DNA from: Bolinopsis microptera
Lineage: Eukaryota > Ctenophora > Tentaculata > Lobata > Bolinopsidae
Assembly (NCBI RefSeq): GCF_026151205.1
Contig: NC_087079.1
Location: 6,730,169-6,794,168, forward strand
Reading direction: 5' to 3'
DNA: 64,000 nt
A program made the translations under genes and the position numbers. Of this stretch, positions 53,990 through 64,000 are shown one piece after another. The notes beneath the pieces were generated by a model, which was not told the DNA's origin, ran no database searches, and saw only the letters and a list, made by a program, of their open reading frames with translations. The number at the start of each line of letters is the position of its first letter. Position 1 is the stretch's first letter.

Positions 53990-56732
53990 TCACTCAGTTG
54001 ATGGTAGAACAGTGGGTCGAGGTCTTTGTGCGATGTTGTAGCAGGGACTCCACTTCTTGTTTTCTCTTGCTAACCAGATTGCATAGGAACATCTGAGAGC
54101 AACCAAAGCCGCTTCTTGGAACACTGCTTTCTTTACTCTCTTTGTAACACCAAAGTAGTTTAGTAGGGCTGGTAAGGTATGATGCCAGAAGCCTCTACAC
54201 CCAACCTCTACCGTAAAAAGCTGAGCTTTCCACCCACTGCCATGCAGCCCAGGAATAAGCTCTCTGTTGTAACGTGCTTGTTTACGTTCTACTTGGTCAC
54301 TAAAGTTACTCTCGTCACCAACTGTCAACTCTACTAATATGACCACCTTTCCTTTATCAGACCAGACTACAATATCGGGACGTTCTGCAGTTCCGTAGAT
54401 GTGCTGGGGGAACTGTGCTGGGAGGTCATCTTCGTCCCAGATAATCTGCCAATCTTGGTCTTTCTCAAAAGGGCTCTCTCTTTTCATCTTCGTCTTCGGT
54501 TTTTGGTAACAGCTGCTAGATGACTTGAAGCCTGTCCAGTCCTGAACTTCAAGTTTAAAATCTTTGTTGTTGAACTTCTCGATTTGATCCAGTAGGGATT
54601 TCGCAATGACCCGCAGCACGTTGTCATGCCTCCAATTGTATCGTTTGTTGTTCAGCGAGAAGTTGCAAGCTACCAAAATGTGCTTAATGTTGCAGTGTCT
54701 CCATCCGCAAAGTGGACAGTGTCCTGTGTCAGCATAGTTCCACAGGCTCATGTTTGCTGGAGTATTTGCAACGTCATGGGTTGCATTGAGGTGGAACTTA
54801 AGAAGAGCAGGACTCATCTTGTAGTTGTAAATAAGGTTGTTCCAACCTAGGTCTAGCTGCATGGTGTTTTCCCATGTTAAGAATTGTCCTTGAACTCCCT
54901 TGTCTACCAGTGTCAACAGGATATCCTGCTCTGAGATGTGGGATACCAGTTCTTTCAGTTTTTCCTTTTCACTGGCTACACTCCTCTTGGATCCCAAGCC
55001 CATCCTGCCTTGCACTGTTACCCCTACTAACTCTCTGAAGTAGAGATCTCTTTCTCTAGCACTCAGCTCATTAGTGTAACCCCACCGACTGCTCCCTTCT
55101 TGTTTCTTGGCCCTGTGCTCGTAGACCTCCTTAACTTTAGGATCCTTGCTGTTCTTTAGAGAGTAACCTTTGGACACCTGAAGGAACTTGTATAAGTCCG
55201 ATAGTCTTTTAAGATTCAATCCAAAGCAATCCTTATTTCTGTAAAGCACACTGACAGTAATTGTCTTTGTTACACCTAGCCATTTCTTCAGATACTTCGT
55301 ACATATTGCTTCAAGATCTTTGACAAAACTAACCGGGAGATTGTAGATCATCAGGTCCCAGGAGAGCTTGCTGGTTAGGAGGTTGTTGTAAATCCAGCAT
55401 TTCATCACTCCATTAAGGCCTGATCCGTCCACTGCCTGAAACAGTGTAATCAGTTTGTCTTCTATCAGCTTCTTGGTATCTTTGAGGCCCAGATCCACAT
55501 ATATCCAATGGCCAAGAAACTTCATCGGTGTATTTCCAATAAACTGGATTTGAGCTCCATCTATGAAAATTTCAGGGTCATAGGACACATACCTTCCATC
55601 TATAACCTTCATCCCCAGGGATACGCATTTACTCGGCTTGGCTTTCATTTTCCTTGACCAAGTAAGAAATCTTTCCATCACATCTATTAGCTTCTTCATC
55701 TTTTCCAGCCTGGGAGACATCAGAGTTAGGTCGTCAGCAAAAGCACGACTTGACGTGCTGCTAGAACTAAAAGACGGCTTGTAACCCAAGTCGCTTTGAT
55801 TTTTCAGGAGATCCAATAGTAGGTTGAAAACTATTAAGAACAGTACAACCGATAGAGGGTCGCCCTGAAAAAGACCTAACATATAAAAGAACCAGTTTGT
55901 TTTCCAGTCCTTTGTCACCACTCTCACAATCAGCTCATCATAGTACTTAAACATATATTCTATGAGCCAGTTTGGGAACTTATAATGTCTTAGAGCATAT
56001 ATTATCAAGTTGTGGGGAACCCGGCCGTAGGCGTTCATTAGGTCCACCCAAACTGCAAAGATCTGTCGTCTATTAGATTTGGCATCCTTCAACTCTTCCA
56101 TCAGAGCCTGAGTATGCTCGAGGCAACCTGGTGTCTTACGCAGGAATCCTTTCTGGATAGACGAGTCTATGTAGCTATTACTGACCATATACTCTAGCAT
56201 TCTGTCCGCTAGTAATCCCATCTGCAACTTCCCACTAGTGTTTGTTTTAGTGATGTTTCTGAACTTACTAGGGTCATCTAAATCCTCAGTTTTTGCTATC
56301 AGAATGGCTTCACCTACTCGCCATTGCAGCGGGACTCTCTGGCTTTCCCATAGAGAATCCAGCAGTTTGAATACTGCTTTCGCCATTCTGGGACATCTCT
56401 TATATACCAGATATGGGACTCCATTCGGACCAGGTGATGATTTATTTCTACGGCTTTTCAGCTTCGTTTGAAACTCATCCCAGTCCAATCTCTCCATCTC
56501 AAATGCAGTCTTTGGTACTGGGGCATCGGGCAGTCCTTTAAGCTTTACATATAAAGCACTTCTCTCCTTATCACAGTACTCATTCTTAAAGAATCTGTCA
56601 GCCACTTCCTTGGAGAAATTAGGGGGTTTGTTCTTCTTATCCCCGTCCAGCAGTTTCCTTCCAAATTGAAATGGGTTTTGTTTAAACTGTGACTGTTCCT
56701 TTTTGCTCTCCTTATTCTTCTTCTTAATACAC
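53990..56732 (-). mobile_element. R2/HERO-type LINE, 5'-truncated, RT and restriction-like endonuclease open
   Basis: One minus-strand frame is open from 56732 to the stop at 53990 (about 913 codons; the first good ATG is internal). RT: PNGVPYLVYKRCP, VWVDLMNAYGRVPH (motif A Asp), LGLFQGDPLSVVLFLIVFN, RAFADDLTLMSP (motif C, FADD). Then a CCHC knuckle CPLCGWRHCNIKHILVAC and a PD-(D/E)XK nuclease, RPDIVVWSDKGK...VELTVGDES. RT followed by knuckle and type II-like nuclease, without an N-terminal EEP domain, places it in the R2/R4/NeSL/HERO group; HERO seems likeliest. Such proteins copy their RNA into nicked target DNA. No stop or frameshift is seen, so the copy is recent. N-terminal zinc fingers, if the family has them, are lost. 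Confidence 0.88.
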
Positions 56733-56880
56733 GATTAAGCGTGTAAAGTATAACTCAGAAATATGTTCTGTAACAATCCCATGAGTATAACTATTCCCTG
56801 TATTATGAATGACTAACCAGATTTAATGGTTAAAAATGAGTGATTTAGTTTTACATAATAATAAACAAATATTTATGACT
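56733..56880. other. Short spacer
   Basis: Left flank of the LINE's truncated 5' end; nothing recognised. Confidence 0.4.
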
Positions 56881-56913
56881 TGTAAGTCCAGTGTGGTTCA
56901 TAGAAAGATAGAA

Positions 56914-57238
56914 TATTGGGAGGAGGGACTGGGGGAGGACTGAGGAGGAGGATGGAGGACTGAGGAGAAGGATGAGGAGGAGGACTGAGGAGGACTGAGG
57001 ACCCAGGAGGAAGAGGAGGAGGATGAAGAGGAGGAGGAGGACCCAGGAGGAGGACCCAGGAGGAGGACTCAGGAGGAGGAGGAGGACTGGGGAGGAGGAG
57101 GACTGTTGAGGACTTCAATGAGGAGGACTGAGGACGAGGAGGAGGAGTAGGAGTAGGACTGAGGAGGGGAGGAGGAAGAGGACTGAGGAAGATCAGGAAG
57201 ACCCAGGGGGAGGAGGAGGAAGAGTAGGAGGAGGAAGC
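56914..57238 (+). repeat. GGA-rich purine tract
   Basis: About 325 bases of AGGAGG/ACTGAGG motifs with hardly any pyrimidine except in ACTGAGG and CCCAGG. Frames through it are low complexity. Confidence 0.9.
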
Positions 57239-57400
57239 ATCTGAATGTTATTTCCATTTTTGTCCGTTTTTGTCCATTTTTGTCCGCTCTATTTTTTGTC
57301 CGTTTTGAAAATATAGGGTACCGAACGGACAAAAAACATGATCCCCCTATAACAGCAAAAATTGAACATTTTATTTAGCAATTTAGGTGTCCATTAATGT

Positions 57401-57500
57401 CCGCCTATGTCCGTCTATGTCCGCCTATGTCCGCCTATGTCCGTCTATGTCCGCCTATGTCCGCCTATGTCCGTCTATGTCCGCCTATGTCCGCCTATGT
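57401..57500 (+). repeat. Decamer array CCG(C/T)CTATGT with 30-bp higher-order period
   Basis: Ten decamers; CCGTC replaces CCGCC at copies 2, 5 and 8, so the true period is 30. A reversed copy (GCGGACATAGACGGAC) lies at 57528-57545, and GTCCG words also fill 57,260-57,330. Confidence 0.9.
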
Positions 57501-57549
57501 CCTGTCCTTTTTGGATTCTATGAGACAAGCGGACATAGACGGACGTGAC

Positions 57550-58368
57550 ACCCCCCCCAATATTGCACAAATATAAAAATAATTGGATTATTTATAAAAT
57601 CTTTCGAGTGATACACAAGCTTAGACAACTAGGAAATGAGCCCCGACTGATATCTGAGCCCCGACTGATATCTGACCGATTCCAGTCTTGCAGCCAAATC
57701 CCTAGACAAGTACTCGGTTCCTGAGTTCCTAGTTGTATGTGATTATATCAAATGTGATCAATATACAGTTAAGCGTATGCTATAATATAGATCTATAAAA
57801 CGGAGTACAGGTTACTGGGGCACCATGAAAGCCCGGCCCTCGTTTCTCCGCAAAGTCTCTTTTATTGTGCTAACTGTGTACAAGATAGAGTGACTCGATT
57901 TCAATCTGCATGTATTTACTCCAGTAGCAGGGTGTAGTTGAGTGTGCACTACGATGTACATAGTTGGGTGTACAGAATTGGGTTAAATAGATCATTGTAA
58001 TGGTAACTCAAATACAGTGACTTTTACTTAATGCTGCACTATATATTTGTCTGACGTAAAAATTGTCTTCACAAAAGTTTTTCCTCCTGATAAGATGAAC
58101 ACCCTCGATTAATCCGCAAGCTTTTATGATGTTCAAAACTAAACCCCAAAGAAAACATCTAAAAAAACCCATTACCACAATGGAAATTGGAGGTAAAATG
58201 GGTTTTTTGGGGGTTGGACACCCCTCTTAAGTCTTAGTAGTTAGTACCAGGCCATGTACTAACTGTTTTTCTGGGAAATGAGCAGCAGACCCACCACTTG
58301 CACTTAGTACAAAAGTACTAACTTTGTTTTGGAAGAAAATATGACCCACCACCCCAACCGCCCAACAT
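57550..58368. other. Intergenic, no recognised feature
   Basis: A 25-bp direct repeat (GAGCCCCGACTGATATCTGA twice, 57,635-57,675) and otherwise unremarkable AT-rich DNA. Confidence 0.4.
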
Positions 58369-59454
58369 CACGTACAGCACTAAGCGTGCGATCCCCCTCC
58401 CCCTGGTTGTTATTGTATGTGTCACGTACAGCACTAAGCGTGCGATCCCCCTCCCCCTGGTTGTTATTGTATGTGACACGTACAGCACTAAGCGTGCGAT
58501 CCCCCTCCCCCTGGTTGTTATTGTATGTGACACGTACAGCACTAAGCGTGCGATCCCCCCTCCCCCTGGTTGTTATTGTATGTGTCACGTACAGCACTAA
58601 GCGTGCGATCCCCCCTCCCCCTGGTTGTTATTGTATGTGACACGTACAGCACTAAGCGTGCGATCCCCCTCCCCCTGGTTGTTATTGTATGTGACACGTA
58701 CAGTACTAAGCGTGCAATATCCCCTCCCCCTGGTTGTTATTGTATGTGTCACGTACAGCACTAAGCGTGCGATCCCCCCGCCCCTGGTTGTTATTGTATG
58801 TGACACGTATAGCACTAAGCGTGCGATCCCCCTCCCCCTGGTTGTTATTGTATGTGACACGTACAGCACTAAGCGTGCGATCCCCCTCCCCCTGGTTGTT
58901 ATTGTATGTGTCACGTACAGCACTAAGCGTGCGATCCCCCTCCCCCTGGTTGTTATTGTATGGGACACGTACAGCACTAAGCGTACGATCCCCCTCCCCC
59001 TGGTTGTTATTGTATGTGACACGTACAGCACTAAGCGTGCAAATCCCCCTCCCCCTGGTTGTTATTGTATGTGACACGTACAGCACTAAGCGTGCGATAC
59101 CCCTCCCCCTGGTTGTTATTGTATGTGACACGTACAGTACTAAGCGTGCAATATCCCCTCCCCCTGGTTGTTATTGTATGTGACACGTACAGCACTAAGC
59201 GTGCGATCCCCCTCCCCCTGGTTGTTATTGTATGTGACACGTACAGCACTAAGCGTGCGATCCCCCTCCCCCTGGTTGTTATTGTATGTGTCACGTACAG
59301 CACTAAGCGTGCGATCCCCCTCCCCCTGGTTATTATTGTATGTGACACGTACAGCACTAAGCGTACGATCCCCCTCCCCCTGGTTATTATTGTATGTGAC
59401 ACGTACAGTACTAAGCGTGCGATCTCCCTCCCCCTGGTTATTATTGTATGTGAC
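58369..59454 (+). repeat. 54-bp satellite, 20 copies
   Basis: Unit begins CACGTACAGCACTAAGCGTG, has a pyrimidine stretch CCCCCTCCCCCTGG and ends TTGTTATTGTATGTGA. Because 54 is divisible by three, several frames on both strands run open through it; they are not genes. The last copies carry ATTATT in place of GTTATT. Confidence 0.97.
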
Positions 59455-61076
59455 TTGAATGTAACCCAAGCCTCACCTTACATAAGGGCATATGTTATAT
59501 CTAGATATTTCTAACGTATTTGATTATCGTCGTCCTAATTTCTATGTACACATTATCTGGATAATAAAGTAATAATAACATTAAGGTCATAAAACTCGTA
59601 CACCTTGTCTTGGACCAAATTTTTTTTGGTAAGCAGCCAAAAATAAATAACCTTTCGGTGCTTCACATACGAGACTATCAGATCAGTGAATATTTCAATA
59701 GTTCCAGAAACCGTTCTGCTCAGTTAGTAATATTTCTGTAGAACTCGTTGATTTCCTTAAACCGCCAAGTAAAACAGTTATAATTTGTGAGATAAGATTA
59801 AATATTACAGTTTTAAGCAGCAGATTTCCCGGAAGCTGAGCTGATCATTGATAGACTAATTATAGAAGTGTTATTCCGTACAAAAATTTGTATTTCATGA
59901 TTGATTTAGACTATTTCCGTTACTATGGCCATACTTCATAAAATAATATTTTGATTTTGAAATCTTTTCTGCCCTTTTTTGGTTAATTATTCGTTTGTCA
60001 GGCCTAAAAAGATGAATGCCTCATTGCTGTCATTTATGTATTATAAAACAAGATTTGTTATTCATAGTATTTTCTGTCCCTCTTGTTTAATTATTTTTCA
60101 ACCGTTATGAAACTATAAGTCGTGTTGTGTATTTGGGTCTAGAAAATATTGTCGATCTAGATAAAAGACATCAGCCATGGAGTGGTGGGCCGCGGGAGGG
60201 GAGGGGAGGGAAGGGGGGGGGGGGGGAGCATGGAGTCCTCAACAAATTAGTTTACTTACGTAAGCCAGCACCTGTGCATCCTAACGAAATTGTAGTTACG
60301 GAAGAATATCGCTATCTTGAAAAAAAAGAAAGAAGAAAGTTGCCAAAAATGAGATCATACATAGGATCAAACTCGAAATGCAGTAATCAGGCAAAAAAAT
60401 ATAGTCATTGTACGTACAAGGACTAAAGATGACGTCACAACCCTGACTTATTAAGCAAATCAGTAAAATGTTACAAGAGGTAATCATAAAATTTTAGAAA
60501 TCAGCAAAAAGCGAACAAACACAAATTACGTGAGCAACAAAAATTTACTTTCAATACCGCAATGTAGTGACTATAACAGTACTAGAGATAAAGCTTGTCG
60601 TGAAAACCCATTTCTTTGCAATTCACAAGCGGAAACTTTGGCTCATTTTAAAAGTTCTCCCGAAAACTTTCCGCTCCTCTGTCTGTCAACAGTGGAGTGG
60701 CACGTGAAGTGTGGTTACCATAGTTACACTACTAGTGGAGTGACACGTGAACAACACAGACAATAGCACTGGACAAACAGGAGCATTAACTGTTAAACGC
60801 TTCTAAAAATAAAATCTTGTGATTACTGGTGCTGATGAAGAACTCCTGAAACAGTATATAGCAATGAACTCTGTCAATAACACGGCGAAGACAGAGGCAA
60901 CTGTTATCAGGCGAGGTAACCGCGTGTTACTATGGTATTCAGTAAGGTTGCCATGACAACTCACCGCGTCTACCATTCTTCCAGTTTCACGTTACACTTC
61001 CGCGTTTCCATGGCAACGGAAGTGTTCCTCCTTTTCAACACGGAGCGATTGAGTGTAACTAAGGATCTAATACAGC

Positions 61077-61079
<3 letters not shown>
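59455..61079. other. Intergenic, no gene supported
   Basis: A G/A-rich tract at 60,185-60,228. A 99-codon plus-strand frame crosses that tract and is not convincing. One copy of the ACCATAGTTACACTACTAGT word lies near 60,717. Confidence 0.45.
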
Positions 61080-61146
<67 letters not shown>

Positions 61147-61157
61147 GAGAGAGAGAG
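61080..61157 (+). repeat. (GA)n microsatellite
   Basis: About 39 dinucleotides with a single GGG interruption. Confidence 0.95.
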
Positions 61158-61838
61158 TGTGTTTCTATTGTCACGGAGATGTAAACTATCTACCAGACAA
61201 GATGAAGCTTATCAGTGTAATGTAATATGTGGTGTAAGATGTCTCAAATTACTGATTACAGTGAGGAGACTTGTGATTTAAGTTGGATCACCTGGCTTTC
61301 ATGACAATGTAACACAATGTAACACTCATATTACTAAATCTGTTATTTCCGTTTTCGCTTTGAGTACGCCGTTCTAACTAGTACAGGCTTCTAGAACGCG
61401 GTGGTTTAAAAGATTTGTATAGTGAAAATGTTTATTTTTGGACTGGTGATAGACGCCAATACTTTGTATGGATTGCAAATCCATGTCTTTTCGTTTTATT
61501 CAGGCTTCAAGACTAATATCAACAGGCTATAATATAGTTTAAACTTAACTGTACAGTGCTGTCAAATGTATTAAGTAAAAACGATACGTTACCATATAGT
61601 AACGTGTAGTGTGCCACGGAACTCGGAAGTAACATGTCCAATGTCAGAAATATTACGAAAAACAATCATTAACAGAGGACAGAAAATGAGCACAGAGCGA
61701 TGTTTAACATTAAACAAACAAATGTTCTTCCTTGTTGTGCATTTTTTGAATTTTTTGAAGCTTCGGTCAGTTTAAATGTCAGTTTTGAGATTTTGACCGG
61801 TTACTAATATAAACTTCATCATTAATTTCATGTAATAG

Positions 61839-61860
61839 GGGGGGGGGGGGGGGGGGGGGG
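61839..61860 (+). repeat. Poly-G run
   Basis: 22 consecutive G bases. Confidence 0.95.
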
Positions 61861-62385
61861 TCATGAGTATTTTAACAACATTTAAAATTAAGAACAGGAT
61901 ATTAGATATCTTTGTAATGGTTTGCTCTTTCCGCCGTTGTAATCCTTCGCCGATTTGACGACTAACTTTGATATCTTTAGATTTTAGTCCCCAGATATCA
62001 TTTCGAGACAAAAATAATACGCTTCTTAGCTTTTACTTCCTTTGTTAGTTCTGCCGAGCAGTTTAAATGTCGGTTAATAAGCGATTTCAACCAGGCTGTC
62101 TCCCTAAATGCATCCTATATTTCAACAAAAAAGACATGCATTTATATAATCTCTCTACATTGTTTTAACACACCGAATTTTAATTCATACACAGTAAACA
62201 AACACAATTATTTCAGGATGTAACACTAAGGCACATAACACTGAGGAGTGAAGAACAACACTAAAAACTGGATCCAATCTAAACTAAACAACTCAAGCAG
62301 CCCTGCTAAGCAACTATATTAACCACAGATTACCCCTAGTAACCTCTAGTAACCACTAAGCAACTCAAGAAGCCCCTGCTGTGAA

Positions 62386-62691
62386 ATGAGATCTCCAACA
62401 ATAGAAGCCGCCCAGAACAACAGAAAACCAAGTCCGTCCACACAAATGGGCACCGAGCACGCCAGCATAATGTTTATAGTTGCGATTATATCAGTGCTAA
62501 CAATAATAACAATAATAGTGCTGTGGATAACGTGTCACTTAGCCAGGAAGAAGTATGAGAAGGGCCATCTTAATGGTGCTATTTGGTGGTTGAAAATAGC
62601 GTATTTTGGGAAAATCCCCGTTTTGAAAAAGAACCAAGACTCAGTAAAACTAGTTGCAGACGGACTGATTGGAGATGAAACCCCTTGTTAA
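62386..62691 (+). CDS. Small one-pass membrane protein, hypothetical
   Basis: A 101-residue frame with a polar N-terminus (MRSPTIEAAQNNRKPSPSTQ), one strong hydrophobic helix (ASIMFIVAIISVLTIITIIV, about residues 27-48), then a basic stop-transfer HLARKKYEKGH and a mixed tail ending GDETPC. No signal peptide precedes the helix, and positive charge follows it, so an N-out, C-in single-pass topology is likely. No family is recognised. Unlike the other genes here no acceptor-like AG sits within 12 bases of the ATG. It may be a genuine small gene or chance; composition favours real protein. Confidence 0.45.
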   Translation: MRSPTIEAAQNNRKPSPSTQMGTEHASIMFIVAIISVLTIITIIVLWITCHLARKKYEKGHLNGAIWWLKIAYFGKIPVLKKNQDSVKLVADGLIGDETPC

Positions 62692-62822
62692 TGCTACCAA
62701 CCGGTCCCCTAGCCATCTACTCACAGTCAGAATAGGATCAGTTCGGTTTCTAAATCCTACAACCAAGTGTACACCGTGATAAAGGGGTTAATGTTAGTAA
62801 CCTAATCTGCATATTTACTGTA

Positions 62823-64000
62823 CAGTACACAGTGTGCCCGCGAGCCCAATTTTCTGCAAAAAGTCAGTTTTTTTCTTCAACCAGCCTATTTTCAATTTAA
62901 AACCACCCTATCCACCCTAAAATTGCATGAGAAATCGTTTAAAGGGGTTTTCAAGATGATTAGAAGGATTTTTGACCTCATATATTGATTTAACCTGATT
63001 TTTTGTGTAAAATTACATTTTTTTGCCGTTTTTTGCCATATTTTTGAACAAATTACAAAAATAAGTGACAAATTCACTTTGGTGAGCATCCATAATTTAC
63101 GCTATTATTATATCTGTTAGTATAGGATATTTAGAGTAATCTCAGAAAAATTTACAGTGTGATATTGTGGCATGATTTTTTTATGGGCCATCAAAGGTTT
63201 AAGATTATACAGAAATTTTGTGAATTTTAGGACTTTTTGATTCCATTTTTAGACCATTTTATCACTTATATCAATTATAAACTACTTCTTTGTGTTTTAA
63301 ATGGAAAGAGGTTATCAAGAGCTTTCATTTGATACCTCCATACATAGCTTTTGATCAAAATTCGAATTTTCTGGGACAAAAACAATGTTATTTTGAGCTA
63401 AATTGAGTTACGCGCTTACAAAATAAGGTAATTTAGCCCCAAATTGCTGATATTTTATTTTTTGAAGCCTTTAAATCACCTCAACAAGTGTTTCCGGACC
63501 TTACAATGACCAAAAACACTTAAAAAGCAATCTTGATGCTCTCAAACAGTTCAGAAATCATTATTTTTGCAATTTAAGGTCTAAAAATGGTACATTTAGC
63601 CCTTTTTTAACTTTAAAGGACCCTAATTTCAATAAAATTACCAAAATTTTAGGGCAGTAGCTGAAAATAGTTCCCAAATAGTCATTCTTAGGCATAACCA
63701 TACCTAAAGGTTACTTTAAAACACATGTGGAGACTCTAAAACTGCCCCCAAGATTAGTTAAGGGTAAAATAGTGATATCCCCATATTTTGGCAGTCAAAT
63801 TTTTTGAGGGAAGCTGGGGGTACTTATGGCCATGGGAAGGTGTCAGATGACAAATTTGGGTTCCCCATTATGTTTTTTCTGTCAATGTAAGGTATCAGGC
63901 ATAACAAATAACTTAGTTAATAGTTCCCAAAACTGCGATCTGGAAGTTGATTCTGAACTTTGGTACCATGCGAACGAAATTTTGTCCTTCAAAAATGATG
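62823..64000. other. AT-rich non-coding block, probably a repeat running past the edge
   Basis: From CACAGTGTGCCCGCGAGCCC onward the sequence is dense in A and T runs, with no ORF. Its texture (short phrases such as TTTAGCCC and CCATTTTT repeated with changes) resembles the non-coding hAT-like element at 50982. Only one end is in the window. Confidence 0.4.

Noticed and set aside
58304-59514. Many long frames on both strands
   Set aside because: The 54-bp unit is divisible by three, so open frames persist by periodicity.
60127-60426. 99-codon plus-strand frame
   Set aside because: Its middle is a G/A-rich low-complexity tract, with no domain or splice context.

Overview
The window reads as nuclear DNA of an animal, AT-rich and crowded with repeats. 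The evidence is two ionotropic glutamate receptors, an XK-related membrane protein, a cathepsin with ShKT domains, a phosphatase-inhibitor-2-like gene, a Ras-like GTPase, GT-AG introns, AATAAA signals, eukaryotic tRNA-Gly genes, several LINE families and hAT-like DNA transposons. Short 5' leaders ending in splice-acceptor-like sequence at the start codon, large intronless genes and NMDA-like glycine-type receptors would suit an early-branching animal (ctenophore, cnidarian or sponge relative). The phylum cannot be fixed from sequence alone.

Layout. 1-4,640: minus-strand LINE with a Gag-like ORF, an SGNH-like ORF and an endonuclease/RT ORF that runs off the left edge. 5,106-5,959: hAT-like element. 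6,430-14,406: minus-strand multi-exon host gene of unknown function whose introns hold two tRNA-Gly genes and a LINE relic. 19,740-21,055: cathepsin L-like protease with two ShKT domains (minus). 21,808-23,035: small inverted-repeat elements and a LINE 3' end. 24,098-26,983 and 32,373-35,261: two intronless iGluR genes (plus) separated by about 5.4 kb that includes a hAT MITE with an 8-bp target duplication. 35,428-38,463: five-exon small GTPase and XK-related gene (both minus), converging on the second iGluR. 39,254-43,190: nested repeats, a LINE-ORF1-like gene between inverted repeats, and an RNase H LINE tail. 43,418-43,972: 17-copy minisatellite. 46,082-49,283: phosphatase-inhibitor-2-like gene (minus) whose introns are filled by four different tandem arrays. 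50,916-53,270: decamer satellite split by a hAT-like element. 53,990-56,732: R2/HERO-type LINE (minus) with an open reading frame. 57,250-59,454: two more satellites. 62,386-62,691: small one-pass membrane protein ORF. 62,823-64,000: AT-rich non-coding block.

How the genes relate. The two receptors are diverged tandem paralogues. The GTPase and XK-related genes are co-oriented 341 bases apart. All five host genes with a recognisable start have an AG acceptor-like site 0-12 bases before the ATG, which may point to spliced-leader trans-splicing or a 5' UTR intron in each.
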